DNA of 64,000 nt from Microbacterium sp. BK668 (GCF_004362195.1 NZ_SNWG01000001.1:1612001-1676000), one strand, 5' to 3'; shown: positions 49,696-58,965, counted from the first letter of the stretch. Notes: generated by a model not told the origin, from the sequence alone. A program made the numbers and translations.

Positions 49696-49783
49696 GCCGT
49701 CGGGCGCGCGGCGGCGCGGCGTCGGGCCGTCGGGCGCGCGGCGGCGCGGCGTCGGGCCGTCGGGCGCCCGGCGGCGGGGCGCC
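49696..49783. repeat. GC-rich 30-bp tandem repeats
   Basis: Two identical 30-bp units (49696-49725 and 49726-49755, each starting GCCGTCGGGCGCGCGG) and a third degenerate unit to 49783. No spacers of unique sequence, so not a CRISPR array. Confidence 0.85.
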
Positions 49784-49853
49784 ATAGCGGAAGGGGCGCT
49801 GCGTGGAGGCGCGGCCGACGAGCGCCCCTGGCGCTGCGCAAGGTCGCGGTGAC

Positions 49854-49901
49854 GTGCAGGATCGCGGATGCCTCGGGACACATGTCTCCGCGATCCTGCA
49901 C
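49854..49901. repeat. Palindromic repeat, copy 1
   Basis: Perfect 15-bp arms GTGCAGGATCGCGGA and its complement around 18 bases that include TGCCTCGG. The following ATCTCCGCG extends the likeness to the copies at 60348 and 61369. This copy seems rearranged relative to those two. Confidence 0.75.
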
Positions 49902-49997
49902 ATCTCCGCGATCCGGCGCGCTCGGGATGCCGCGAGGCGGCGGAACGGGACGAACGACCTCTGCTCCGCCCCGGTGTACCCGCCCGGCCGGGAAGCT

Positions 49998-51533
49998 TCA
50001 GGCGTCCCGGCCCACCTGCAGCGCGGCCCACACGTCGGCGCGGGCGGCGAAGGACGTGAGGTCCGTGCCGAGCAGACGCTGGGCGAGGGCGATCCGCGCG
50101 CGGACCGTGTGGCGGTGCACCCCGAGCGCCGTCGCGGCCGCGTCGATGCGGGCATCCTGCTCGAGCCAGGTCCGGACGGTCTCGACGAGCGCCGTTCCGT
50201 GCACGGCGTCATTCTCGCGAAGGGGGGCCAGGCGGGCGGCGGCGAGGGACCGGGCGGCGTCGGAGTCCAGCGCCGAGAGGAGTCCGGATGCCGCGATCTC
50301 GCCGAACCGGCTCACCGGCTGGCTTCCGCGGCGAAGCGCCGTGAGGGCCTGCGAGTGCGCGTCGGCGAACTCCGCCCACGGCGCCGGCTCGGACACCCCC
50401 AGACGAGCGGCGAAGCGGTCCGCGAGCTCGGCGAACACCTGATCGTCGCTGCTCGCCACGACGAGGTGGTCCTCCGCCCGCCCGTGGAAGACCGACCCGC
50501 GCGTCTCCGACGCCCGGAGCGTGAGCCACTCGGCCACCGCGTCCGCCCGCGCCGTCGCCGGATCGGTCACTCCGACCCGCACCGGCGATGCGGGGAAACC
50601 GCCCCAGAGATCGCGCGCGATGCGCCGCGCAAGGGCGGGCTCCCCCGAGAGGAGAAGCTGGACGAGCCCCGTGCGCAGGAGCTCCTGCGCACGGGTGAGG
50701 CGCTGCTGCTGCTCGAAGGCGAGGCCGGCCATGGCGACGACGGACGTGACGACGCCCCGGCCCTCCTGGTCGAGCTCGCCGCCCGCGATCGCGATCACGC
50801 CCCGCAGATGCCCCCCACGGCCCAGCGTCTGCATCGTGAAGGCCTGGTCGCCGATCCGCAGCGATGAGCCGGCCCGCGCCCCGCGGCGCAGGACGGCGCC
50901 GACCTCCTCGGTCAGCCCCGCGAGCACCGCCTCCGGCAGGCCCGCGACGGGGTGCTCACGGCTCAGCGCGCCCGCCGCGTCGAAGAGCCCGACCCACATG
51001 CCGAGCTGACGTGACAGCTCCGCGAGGGTCGCACCGAGGCCGTCGGGCCGGAGTGCCGCGAGGGCGATCGCGCGCTGCGCGGCGAGCGCCCAGCTCCGCC
51101 GCGCGTACGCCTGTGCGGCGATCGCCTCGGCGTTGGCGCGGGCGACGGCGATGAAGGGCGTCCGGTACGGCACCTCGAACAGCGGCATGCGCTCGTCGCG
51201 GCATGCGTCGACGAGCGCGGGCGGGATGCCCTCGCGCACGACCTCGGTGCCGAAGCCGAGCGCGACGACGCCGCGCGCCGACAGGCGGTGCACGTAGTCG
51301 CGGATGAGATCCGGGTCGTCGCCGGCACCGTGGAACTGCGTCCCCGTCGTGAGCAGCGCGAGCCCTTCGGACAGGAACGGTGTGGGGTCGGCGAGGTCGG
51401 AGCTGTGCACCCACCGCACGGCCTGGTCGAGCGCACCGGGCAGGAGGTCGGACTCCTCGGACTGCAGCGTCAGGTGCAGCTCGTGCCGGCGCAGCAGCGA
51501 GCGGAGCGTCGCGGCATCGGTCGCGGCATCCAT
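49998..51533 (-). CDS. PucR-family transcriptional regulator
   Basis: 511 residues. N-terminal PucR purine/polyamine-sensing domain (about residues 5-125), a GAF-like centre with GGHLRGVIAIAGGELDQEGR, and the C-terminal PucR helix-turn-helix (TVRTWLEQDARIDAAATALG, VHRHTVRARIALAQRLLG). ATG 51533 has GAGGTG upstream. It is divergent from gabT, and TGTAC boxes lie in the gap, so it very likely activates or represses the putrescine/GABA operon. Related PucR proteins regulate polyamine and GABA use. Confidence 0.9.
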   Translation of the reverse strand: MDAATDAATLRSLLRRHELHLTLQSEESDLLPGALDQAVRWVHSSDLADPTPFLSEGLALLTTGTQFHGAGDDPDLIRDYVHRLSARGVVALGFGTEVVREGIPPALVDACRDERMPLFEVPYRTPFIAVARANAEAIAAQAYARRSWALAAQRAIALAALRPDGLGATLAELSRQLGMWVGLFDAAGALSREHPVAGLPEAVLAGLTEEVGAVLRRGARAGSSLRIGDQAFTMQTLGRGGHLRGVIAIAGGELDQEGRGVVTSVVAMAGLAFEQQQRLTRAQELLRTGLVQLLLSGEPALARRIARDLWGGFPASPVRVGVTDPATARADAVAEWLTLRASETRGSVFHGRAEDHLVVASSDDQVFAELADRFAARLGVSEPAPWAEFADAHSQALTALRRGSQPVSRFGEIAASGLLSALDSDAARSLAAARLAPLRENDAVHGTALVETVRTWLEQDARIDAAATALGVHRHTVRARIALAQRLLGTDLTSFAARADVWAALQVGRDA

Positions 51534-51564
51534 CGGCACCTCACCCACCCCGGTCGTGGTCCTC

Positions 51565-51602
51565 GTGTACGACATGTACAGGGAACTCAGGAGAATGTAC
51601 AT
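51565..51602. promoter_or_regulatory. TGTACA operator pair between pucR and gabT
   Basis: Imperfect palindrome GTGTACGACATGTACA (51565-51580) and a second palindrome ATGTACAT (51595-51602), centres about two helical turns apart. They sit 32 bp from the regulator start and 46 bp from gabT, a good layout for a regulator controlling both directions. Confidence 0.6.
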
Positions 51603-51647
51603 CGCGGAGAGTGCACCTGTCGTGCGGTGATCCGTACGCTCCCGAGC

Positions 51648-53006
51648 ATGACCGCGACCGAAACCGTCACCGCAACGCCGCTCGGCGGACCCTCCCTTCC
51701 GCAGGAGCGTCGTCTCGTCACCAGCATCCCGGGTCCGCTCTCCCAGAAGCTCCTCGCGCGCAAAGCGGCCGCCGTCGCTGCGGGCGTCGGTCACACCGCA
51801 CCCGTCGAGGCGGTGGCGGCGGGAGGCGGAGTCGTCGTCGACGCCGACGGCAACTCGCTCATCGACCTGGGTTCGGGCATCGCCGTGACGACGCTCGGCA
51901 ATGCGCACCCCAGGGTCGTCGAGGCGATCCAGGCGCAGGCCGCGCAGTTCACGCACACGTGCTTCATGGTTTCGCCGTACGAGTCGTACGTCGCCGTGGC
52001 CGAAGCGCTCAACCGCGTCACGCCGGGCGACCACGCCAAGAAGAGCGCGCTGTTCAACTCCGGCGCCGAGGCCGTCGAGAACGCGATCAAGATCGCCCGC
52101 AAGTTCACGAGGAAGCAGGCCGTCGTCGCCTTCGACCACGGCTACCACGGCCGCACGAACCTCACGATGGCGCTGACGGCCAAGGCGATGCCCTACAAGA
52201 GCGGCTTCGGCCCCTTCGCCTCGGAGATCTACCGCGCGCCCCTCTCGTATCCCTTCCGCGATCGACTGAGCGGGGCGGATGCCGCGAAGAAGGCGATCTC
52301 GATCATCGAGAAGCAGGTCGGCGCCGACAATCTGGCGGCCGTCATCATCGAGCCGATCCAGGGGGAGGGCGGGTTCATCGTCCCCGCCGACGGCTTCCTC
52401 AACGCCATCGTCGACTGGTGCCGCGCGAACGACGTCGTCTTCATCGCCGACGAGATCCAGACCGGCTTCGCGCGCACGGGCGCGATGTTCGCGAGCGACC
52501 GCTTCGGCATCGTCCCCGACCTGATCACGACTGCCAAGGGCATCGCGGGCGGCATGCCGCTCGCCGCCGTCACCGGTCGCGCCGAGATCATGGATGCCTC
52601 GCACACCGGCGGCCTCGGCGGCACGTACGGCGGCAACCCGATCGCGTGCGCGGCGGCGCTCGCGGCGATCGAGGCCTTCGAGACCGAGGGTCTCATCGAG
52701 CGCGCGAACGAGATCGGCGAGATCCTCGTGCGCCGGCTGCGGGAGCTTCAGGACAGCGACGCCCGCGTCGGCGACGTCCGCGGCCACGGCGCCATGATCG
52801 CCGCCGAGTTCGTCGACCCGGCGACCGGCGAGCCCGACGCGGCGCTCACGGGTGCCATCGCCAAGGCGTGCATCGCCGAGGGTGTCATCGTCCTCACCTG
52901 CGGCACCTACGGCAACGTCATCCGTTTCCTGCCGCCGCTCAGCATCCCCGACGCGCTGCTCGACGAGGGCATCGACGTCGTCGCGGCGGCGCTCGCCGCC
53001 AACTGA
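51648..53006 (+). CDS. gabT: 4-aminobutyrate aminotransferase
   Basis: 452 residues, class III PLP aminotransferase. Converts GABA and 2-oxoglutarate to succinate semialdehyde and glutamate. Motifs: NSGAEAVENAIKIARKFT, FDHGYHGRTNLTMAL, IIEPIQGEGGFI, ADEIQTGFARTG with the cofactor Asp, and the PLP lysine in TTAKGIAGGMPLAAV. First gene of a five-gene operon with putrescine oxidase, a stress protein, a permease and a semialdehyde dehydrogenase. Confidence 0.93.
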   Translation: MTATETVTATPLGGPSLPQERRLVTSIPGPLSQKLLARKAAAVAAGVGHTAPVEAVAAGGGVVVDADGNSLIDLGSGIAVTTLGNAHPRVVEAIQAQAAQFTHTCFMVSPYESYVAVAEALNRVTPGDHAKKSALFNSGAEAVENAIKIARKFTRKQAVVAFDHGYHGRTNLTMALTAKAMPYKSGFGPFASEIYRAPLSYPFRDRLSGADAAKKAISIIEKQVGADNLAAVIIEPIQGEGGFIVPADGFLNAIVDWCRANDVVFIADEIQTGFARTGAMFASDRFGIVPDLITTAKGIAGGMPLAAVTGRAEIMDASHTGGLGGTYGGNPIACAAALAAIEAFETEGLIERANEIGEILVRRLRELQDSDARVGDVRGHGAMIAAEFVDPATGEPDAALTGAIAKACIAEGVIVLTCGTYGNVIRFLPPLSIPDALLDEGIDVVAAALAAN

Positions 53007-53086
53007 CCTCGCGGCTGTCGGACCCGGCCGGGGGAGGCCGGGTCCGACGGCCGTGAACACACTGACCTCGAGCAAAGGAGCAAGAA

Positions 53087-54463
53087 ATGTCGGAGCTGAC
53101 GCGCGATGTCGTCGTCATCGGCGCGGGAGCGGCGGGTCTGACCGCCGCGAACGAGCTGAAGAAGGCGGGACTGTCGGTCGCCGTGCTGGAAGCGCGGGAC
53201 CGCGTCGGAGGGCGCCTGTGGACCGACGTCATCGACGGCGCGATGCTCGAGATCGGCGGGCAGTGGGTGTCGCCCGACCAGCAGGCGCTCATCGACACGC
53301 TCGACGAGCTGGGGCTCGAGACGTACGACCGCTACCGCGACGGCGACTCGGTCTACGTCGGCCCGGACGGCCAGGCCAAGCGCTTCACGGGGGAGATGTT
53401 CCCGGTCGCGCCCGAGACCGAGCGCGTGATCGCCGAGATCACCGCGGAACTCGACGCGATGGTCGCCGAGATCGATCCCGACCGGCCCTGGGCGCACCCC
53501 AAGGCCGAGGAGTGGGACACGATCTCGTGGGAGGCGTGGCTGCGCGCCAAGACCGACGACGACGAGGCTGTTCGCAACCTCGCCTTCCCGACCGGCTCGG
53601 CGATGCTCACCAAGCCCGTGCACGCCTTCTCGCTGCTGCAGTCGCTGCTCATGGCCGCCTCGGCCGGCAGCTACTCGCACCTCGTCGACGCAGACTTCAT
53701 CCTCGACAAGCGCGTGGTCGGGGGCCTCCAGCAGGTTCCGCTGCTGCTCGCCGAGCGCCTCGGCGACGATGTCTTCCTCGGACAGCCGGTCCGCTCGCTC
53801 GAGTGGACCCCCGCCACCGGCTCGGCGGCCGGGGGTGTCACGGCGGTGACCGACACGCACACGGTGCACGCGCGGTACGCGATCCTCGCGCACGCGCCCG
53901 TCCTCTACTGCCGCATCCAGTTCGTGCCGGCCCTGCCGCGCCTGCAGCACCAGATGCACCAGCACATCTCGATGGGCTTCGTCATCAAGGTGCACGCCGT
54001 CTACGACCGCCCGTTCTGGCGGGAGCAGGGCCTGTCGGGTACGGCGTTCAGCCCGTACGAGCTCTCGCACGAGGCGTACGACAACACCAACCACGGCGAC
54101 GAGCGCGGGACCCTCGTCGGATTCGTGTCGGACCGCAATGCGGACGACGTCTTCCGGCTGTCGGCCGAGGAGCGCCGGGAGCGCATCCTCGAGTCGCTCT
54201 CGCACTACTACGGTCCCGAGGCCAAGAACCCGGTCGTCTACTACGAGAGCGACTGGGGCTCGGAGGAGTGGACGCGCGGCGCGTACGCGGCGAGCTTCGA
54301 TCTCGGCGGCCTGCACCGCTACGGCGCCGACCTTCGTGCCGCGGTCGGTCCGATCCACTTCGCGTGCAGCGACATGGCGGGCGCCGGCTACCAGCACGTC
54401 GACGGCGCCATCCGCATGGGCCGCCTGGTCGCGGGGAACATCCTCGAGGACGCCCGCGCATGA
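53087..54463 (+). CDS. Flavin amine oxidase, putrescine oxidase type
   Basis: 458 residues of the monoamine-oxidase family. FAD-binding motif VIGAGAAGLTAANELKKAG with Glu in VAVLEARDRVGGRLW, LEIGGQWVSPDQ, GFVIKVHAVYDRPFWRE, and the C-terminal FAD block MAGAGYQHVDGAIRMGRLVA. It resembles the Rhodococcus and Micrococcus putrescine oxidases, which oxidise putrescine to 4-aminobutanal, H2O2 and ammonia. Together with gabD and gabT this gives a complete putrescine to succinate route. AAAGGAG upstream of the ATG; stop overlaps the next ATG. Confidence 0.88.
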   Translation: MSELTRDVVVIGAGAAGLTAANELKKAGLSVAVLEARDRVGGRLWTDVIDGAMLEIGGQWVSPDQQALIDTLDELGLETYDRYRDGDSVYVGPDGQAKRFTGEMFPVAPETERVIAEITAELDAMVAEIDPDRPWAHPKAEEWDTISWEAWLRAKTDDDEAVRNLAFPTGSAMLTKPVHAFSLLQSLLMAASAGSYSHLVDADFILDKRVVGGLQQVPLLLAERLGDDVFLGQPVRSLEWTPATGSAAGGVTAVTDTHTVHARYAILAHAPVLYCRIQFVPALPRLQHQMHQHISMGFVIKVHAVYDRPFWREQGLSGTAFSPYELSHEAYDNTNHGDERGTLVGFVSDRNADDVFRLSAEERRERILESLSHYYGPEAKNPVVYYESDWGSEEWTRGAYAASFDLGGLHRYGADLRAAVGPIHFACSDMAGAGYQHVDGAIRMGRLVAGNILEDARA

Positions 54464-55344
54464 GCGGGCACATCGTCGCCGGCTACACCGCCACCGATGC
54501 GGGTCGGGATGCTGTCGCCCTGGGTGCGCGCCTCGCCGTCGCCACGGGGGCGCGGCTCGACCTCGTGATCGTGCTCCCCGCCGATGACCGGAGCGTCATC
54601 ACGCCGCCCGACGCCGGGTACGACCGCTATCTGCGGGGACAGGCGGAGGAGTGGCTCGCGGCCGCCGCGGAGTCCGTTCCCGACGGACTCGACCGCGCGA
54701 CGCATGTGCGCTTCGCGGACTCGTTCGCCGAAGGGCTGATCGCCGCGGCGCACGAGCTGGATGCCTCGCACATCGTTGTCGGCGCCGCCAACGGCGGCCT
54801 GCGGGGACGGCACCGCCTCGGCACGGTGGCCACCGAGCTGCTGCACTCCTCGGACGTGCCCGTCGTCCTCGCCCCCGAGGGGTATCGCCGCATCGAGGTG
54901 ACGGGCGTGAGCCGCATCACGGCCGCCATCGGCACCCGTCCGGGGGCGGACGCTCTCCTCGAGGAGAGCGTCGCCCTCGTCGTGGCCACCCGGGCCAGGC
55001 TGCGCCTGCTGTCTCTCGTCTCGGTCGACCTCCCGGCCGGCGTCGACACCGGCGTCATCCGCGTCGCCGGTGCCGCGCACGCCGACGACGTGCTCGGCAA
55101 GGCTCTGGAGACCCTCCCGGAGTCGGTCCCTGCCGACGTCGTCGTCGCCCGCGGCGACAGCATCGAGGACGCCGTGGCGCACCTCGGCTGGGAGCCCGGC
55201 GAGCTGGCCGTCGTCGGCTCCAGCAGGCTGGCCCAGCCCCGCCGGCTGTTCCTCGGCTCGACCGCGGCGAAGATGCTGCACGAGCTTCCCGTCCCGATGG
55301 TCGTGGTGCCGCGCACGCGCGACAAGGAAGGTATCCGCGCATGA
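54460..55344 (+). CDS. Universal stress protein, two Usp domains
   Basis: 294 residues with tandem UspA folds (about 1-140 and 150-290). The first has the nucleotide-binding loop GAANGGLRGRHRLGTVATEL, the second GSSRLAQPRRLFLGSTAAKM, in place of the usual G-2x-G-9x-G-S/T; both keep enough to bind ATP. Its position inside the catabolic operon, overlapping the oxidase stop and the permease ATG, suggests a role tied to uptake or to peroxide from the oxidase. Confidence 0.88.
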   Translation: MSGHIVAGYTATDAGRDAVALGARLAVATGARLDLVIVLPADDRSVITPPDAGYDRYLRGQAEEWLAAAAESVPDGLDRATHVRFADSFAEGLIAAAHELDASHIVVGAANGGLRGRHRLGTVATELLHSSDVPVVLAPEGYRRIEVTGVSRITAAIGTRPGADALLEESVALVVATRARLRLLSLVSVDLPAGVDTGVIRVAGAAHADDVLGKALETLPESVPADVVVARGDSIEDAVAHLGWEPGELAVVGSSRLAQPRRLFLGSTAAKMLHELPVPMVVVPRTRDKEGIRA

Positions 55345-56912
55345 GCGCTTCCCAGACCGGGGCGGCGTCGCCGCTGGCCCCCGCCTCCGGCCCCCACGCC
55401 GGCGAACTCTCCCAGAAGGGCCTGAGCGCCGGCGCCGTCGGCGTCATCGGCGCCGTCGTGATCGGCATCTCGACGATCGCCCCGGCATACACCCTCACCG
55501 CCTCACTCGGCCCCACCGTCGCGGTCGTCGGCACGCAGGTGCCGGCGATCATCCTCGTGGGCTTCATCCCGATGCTGCTGACCGCCTTCGGCTATCGCGA
55601 GCTCAACCGCGCCATGCCGGACTCGGGCACGTCGTTCACGTGGGGCGTCCGCGCCTTCGGCCCGTGGATCGGGTGGCTGACGGGATGGGGTCTGGTCGCC
55701 GCGACCGTCATCGTGCTCTCGAACCTCGCGGGGATCGCGGTGGAGTTCCTCTTCCTGCTGATCGCCCAGCTGACGGGCAACCCCGCCATCGCCGAACTGG
55801 CGTTCAACCCCTTCATCAATGTGGCCGTGTGCCTGCTGTTCATGCTGGGCGCGACCCTCGTGTCGTACCGCGACATGCAGACGACGCAGAAGTTCCAGTA
55901 CGTGCTGGTCGGCTTCCAGGTCGTCGTGCTCGTGCTGTTCGCGGTGGTGGCCATCGTCAAGGCGGTCGACGGCGAGGCGCCCGACCCGACCGCGTTCTCG
56001 TGGTCGTGGTTCAACCCCTTCGAGGTGCCGACGTTCAGCGCCTTCGCCGCAGGCCTGTCGCTGTCGATCTTCATCTTCTGGGGGTGGGACGTCGTCCTGA
56101 CGATGAACGAGGAGACGAAGAACCCCGCGAAGACGCCGGGCCGGGCGGCGATGCTCACCGTCGTCATCGTCGTCGCGCTGTACCTCCTCCTGTCGATCGG
56201 TCTCATCATGTTCGCTGGAGTCGGTACAGGCGCTCTGGGTCTCGCCAACGAGGACATCTCGGCGAACGTCTTCTTCGCCCTGTCCGACCCCGTGCTCGGG
56301 CCACTGGCCTTCCTCGTCTCGCTGGCCGTGCTGTCCAGCTCCGCCGCCTCGCTGCAGTCGACGGCGGTGGGGCCGGCGCGCACCCTCCTCGCCATGGGGC
56401 ACTACGGCGCGCTGCCGCGGCAGTTCGCCCGTGTGAGCCCGCGATTCTTCACGCCGGGCTTCGCGACCATCGTGTCCGCCGTCGTGGCGTCGGTGTTCTA
56501 CGCCGTGATGCGCGTGCTGAGCGAGAACGTCCTGACCGACACGATCCTGTCGCTCGGCATGATGATCTGCTTCTACTACGGCCTGACCGCGTTCGCGTGC
56601 GTGTGGTACTTCCGCAAGCAGTGGTTCGACTCCGCGCGGAGCTTCTTCTTCACCTTCCTGTTCCCCCTCGTCGGCGGCGGCATCCTGGCGGTGCTGTTCG
56701 TGACGACACTCATCGACTCGATGGATCCCGCCTACGGCAGCGGATCGAGCATCGGCGGCGTCGGGCTGGTGTTCGTGCTGGGCGTCACGATCATCCTCGT
56801 CGGCGTCGTCATCATGATCTGGCAGGCGATCAAGCGTCCGGCGTTCTTCCGCGGCGAGACGCTGTCGAAGGATGCCCCGCCCAGCGCCCGACGCGCACGT
56901 CAGACTGTCTGA
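55341..56912 (+). CDS. APC-family amino acid/polyamine permease
   Basis: 523 residues, twelve or more hydrophobic segments. Segment 1 carries GAVVIGISTIAPAYTLTASL and segment 3 region GTSFTWGVRAFGPWIGWLTG, the APC signature. NEETKNPAKTPGRAAM is the conserved cytoplasmic loop. Probable substrate is putrescine or GABA by context. ATGA overlap with the stress-protein gene. Confidence 0.9.
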   Translation: MSASQTGAASPLAPASGPHAGELSQKGLSAGAVGVIGAVVIGISTIAPAYTLTASLGPTVAVVGTQVPAIILVGFIPMLLTAFGYRELNRAMPDSGTSFTWGVRAFGPWIGWLTGWGLVAATVIVLSNLAGIAVEFLFLLIAQLTGNPAIAELAFNPFINVAVCLLFMLGATLVSYRDMQTTQKFQYVLVGFQVVVLVLFAVVAIVKAVDGEAPDPTAFSWSWFNPFEVPTFSAFAAGLSLSIFIFWGWDVVLTMNEETKNPAKTPGRAAMLTVVIVVALYLLLSIGLIMFAGVGTGALGLANEDISANVFFALSDPVLGPLAFLVSLAVLSSSAASLQSTAVGPARTLLAMGHYGALPRQFARVSPRFFTPGFATIVSAVVASVFYAVMRVLSENVLTDTILSLGMMICFYYGLTAFACVWYFRKQWFDSARSFFFTFLFPLVGGGILAVLFVTTLIDSMDPAYGSGSSIGGVGLVFVLGVTIILVGVVIMIWQAIKRPAFFRGETLSKDAPPSARRARQTV

Positions 56913-56934
56913 GACGAACGAAACGGAGATCACA

Positions 56935-58293
56935 ATGAGCGACTATGCCGTCGTCAACCCCGCGACGGGGGAGACTCTCGCCACCTACCCGACGATCAGC
57001 GACGCCGACCTCGAGCAGGCGATCGCAACGGCGGATGCCACGTACCGCGTGTGGCGCGACGTTCCCGTGGCCGAACGGGCCGGACGGGTGCGCCGCGTGG
57101 CCGAGCTGCACCGAGAGCGGCGCGACGAGCTCGCGGCGATCATCGTGCGCGAGATGGGCAAGCCTCTCGTCGCCGCGCTCGGTGAGGTGGACTTCGCCGC
57201 CGACATCACGGAGTACTACGCCGACAACGCCGAGAAGATCACCGGCGACCAGCCGATCGACATCCTCGGCGAGGGCTCGGCCGTCATCCGCCGGTCCGCG
57301 CTGGGCGTGCTCCTGGGGATCATGCCGTGGAACTTCCCGTACTACCAGGTCGCCCGCTTCGCAGCCCCCAACATCGTGGTCGGGAACACGATCCTGCTCA
57401 AGCACGCGCCCCAGTGCCCGGAGTCCGCGGCCGCGATCGAGAGGATCTACCGCGACGCGGGCCTGGAGGGCGCGTACATCAACGTCTATGCGACGAACGA
57501 GCAGGCCGCGACCATCATCGGCGACCCGCGCGTCCAGGGCGTCTCGGTCACGGGCTCGGAGCGCGCGGGCGCCGCGGTGGCGGAGGCCGCGGGCCGCAAC
57601 CTCAAGAAGGTCGCCCTCGAGCTCGGCGGGTCGGACCCGTTCATCCTGCTGTCGACCGACGACCTCGACGCGACCGTGCAGGCCGCCGTCGACGCGCGCC
57701 TGGACAACACCGGACAGTCCTGCAACGCCGCGAAGCGCTTCATCGTGACGGAGGGTCTCTACGACGCCTTCCTCGAGAAGTTCGCAGCCGCCATGACCGC
57801 CGCGAAGGTCGGTGACCCGCTCGCCGACGACACGGTCCTCGGCCCGCTCTCGTCGGTCACAGCCGCCGAGCGCCTCGCCGAGCAGGTCGACCGAGCCGTC
57901 TCGCAGGGGGCCACCCTGGTGACGGGCGGGAAGCGGGACGGTGCGTTCTACGCGCCCACCGTTCTGACGGATGTGACGAGCGAGATGGATGCCTACCGCG
58001 AGGAGTTCTTCGGACCCGTCGGCGTCGTCTACAAGGTCGCCGACGAGGACGAGGCCGTCAAGGTGGCCAACGACACCCCGTTCGGACTCGGCTCCTACCT
58101 GTTCACGACCGACCAGAAGCAGGCCGAGCGGGTCGCCGACAAGATCGACGCGGGAATGGTCTACGTCAATGTCGTGCTGGCGGACTCGCCCGAGCTTCCG
58201 TTCGGCGGCGTGAAGCGCTCCGGCACCTCGCGTGAGCTGGGCCTTCTGGCAGCCGACGAGTTCGTCAACAAGAAGCTCATCCGCATCGCCTGA
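56935..58293 (+). CDS. gabD: Succinate-semialdehyde/aminobutanal-type aldehyde dehydrogenase
   Basis: 452 residues, aldehyde dehydrogenase superfamily. LGIMPWNFPYYQVARFAAPN and LKHAPQCPESA bind NAD(P); general base Glu in VALELGGSDPF and nucleophile Cys in NTGQSCNAAKRF; EEFFGPVGVVYKV near the C-terminus. By context it oxidises succinate semialdehyde to succinate, and perhaps 4-aminobutanal to GABA. Since no second aldehyde dehydrogenase is present here, one enzyme may do both. Last gene of the operon. Confidence 0.88.
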   Translation: MSDYAVVNPATGETLATYPTISDADLEQAIATADATYRVWRDVPVAERAGRVRRVAELHRERRDELAAIIVREMGKPLVAALGEVDFAADITEYYADNAEKITGDQPIDILGEGSAVIRRSALGVLLGIMPWNFPYYQVARFAAPNIVVGNTILLKHAPQCPESAAAIERIYRDAGLEGAYINVYATNEQAATIIGDPRVQGVSVTGSERAGAAVAEAAGRNLKKVALELGGSDPFILLSTDDLDATVQAAVDARLDNTGQSCNAAKRFIVTEGLYDAFLEKFAAAMTAAKVGDPLADDTVLGPLSSVTAAERLAEQVDRAVSQGATLVTGGKRDGAFYAPTVLTDVTSEMDAYREEFFGPVGVVYKVADEDEAVKVANDTPFGLGSYLFTTDQKQAERVADKIDAGMVYVNVVLADSPELPFGGVKRSGTSRELGLLAADEFVNKKLIRIA

Positions 58294-58454
58294 CGGCATG
58301 CCCGCCGAGATCGCTCGGATGACGGCCGTGGCCCGCGTGCCCTCGTCATCCGTGCGATTTCGGCGCGCCGGAGCCGCACCCGCGGGGGTGCGGGAAGATG
58401 GGAGACGAGCCCTTCCGGTGGCCGGCTCGGTTCGCGGCCCGCGAGGCCATGCCG

Positions 58455-58460
58455 TACACT
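58455..58460 (+). promoter_or_regulatory. Candidate -10 box for tRNA-Trp-secE
   Basis: TACACT lies about 110 bases before tRNA-Trp and after the gabD stop. A good -10; the -35 is unclear. It would drive tRNA-Trp, secE and nusG together. Confidence 0.45.
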
Positions 58461-58571
58461 GGAAGTGCAGGAACAAGTCTGCATTCTTTCGCCGTGCCCG
58501 GGTTCCGGGCAAAGCCCCTCACAGACAGGACACGGCGGACGCGTGCGGGCAATCGAGACCTCGGGGTCTCT

Positions 58572-58644
<73 letters not shown>

Positions 58645-58680
58645 CGCGTCAGCTCGAGCTGGCACACGGAAGGTAATCAG

Positions 58681-58965
58681 GTGGGTTCGATGGTCCAAGA
58701 CGAGCCGAAGGGCGAGGTCGTCGCCAAGTCCGAGGCGACAGCACCGCGCGAGAAGAAGCTGGGCTTCTTCGCGCGCATCGCGCTCTTCATCCGTCAGGTG
58801 TTCGGCGAGCTCCGCAAGGTCGTCACCCCGACCCGCCAGGAGCTTGTCAAGTTCACGGCGGTCGTGCTGGCGTTCGTCGTCGTCATGATGGGGATCGTCT
58901 ACGGTCTCGACCTGCTGTTCGTCTGGCTCACGACCGTCGTCTTCGGCGTGCCGGCTGGGGCTTGA
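58681..58965 (+). CDS. secE: Preprotein translocase subunit SecE
   Basis: 94 residues, one membrane segment near the C-terminus (FTAVVLAFVVVMMGIVYGL) preceded by the family signature FIRQVFGELRKVVTPTRQEL. Clamps the SecY halves in the inner membrane. GTG 58681 is chosen since GGAAGG lies 7 bases upstream; ATG 58690 is too far from it. The N-terminal 30 residues are charged and specific to actinobacteria. Confidence 0.95.
   Translation: MGSMVQDEPKGEVVAKSEATAPREKKLGFFARIALFIRQVFGELRKVVTPTRQELVKFTAVVLAFVVVMMGIVYGLDLLFVWLTTVVFGVPAGA

Larger units (their letters stand above)
49630..49997. other. Intergenic repeat region, no gene
   Basis: 368 bp between two minus-strand genes, holding the 30-bp tandem repeats and one palindromic repeat copy listed separately. 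No other structure seen. Confidence 0.55.

Noticed and set aside
49696..49783. CRISPR array
   Set aside because: Units are directly abutting with no unique spacers, and there are no cas genes.
50000..53075. Very long open frame on the minus strand antisense to gabT and fused to the PucR gene
   Set aside because: Only the part up to ATG 51533 has the PucR family sequence. The rest is an antisense shadow common in GC-rich DNA, and gabT on the plus strand is unmistakable.
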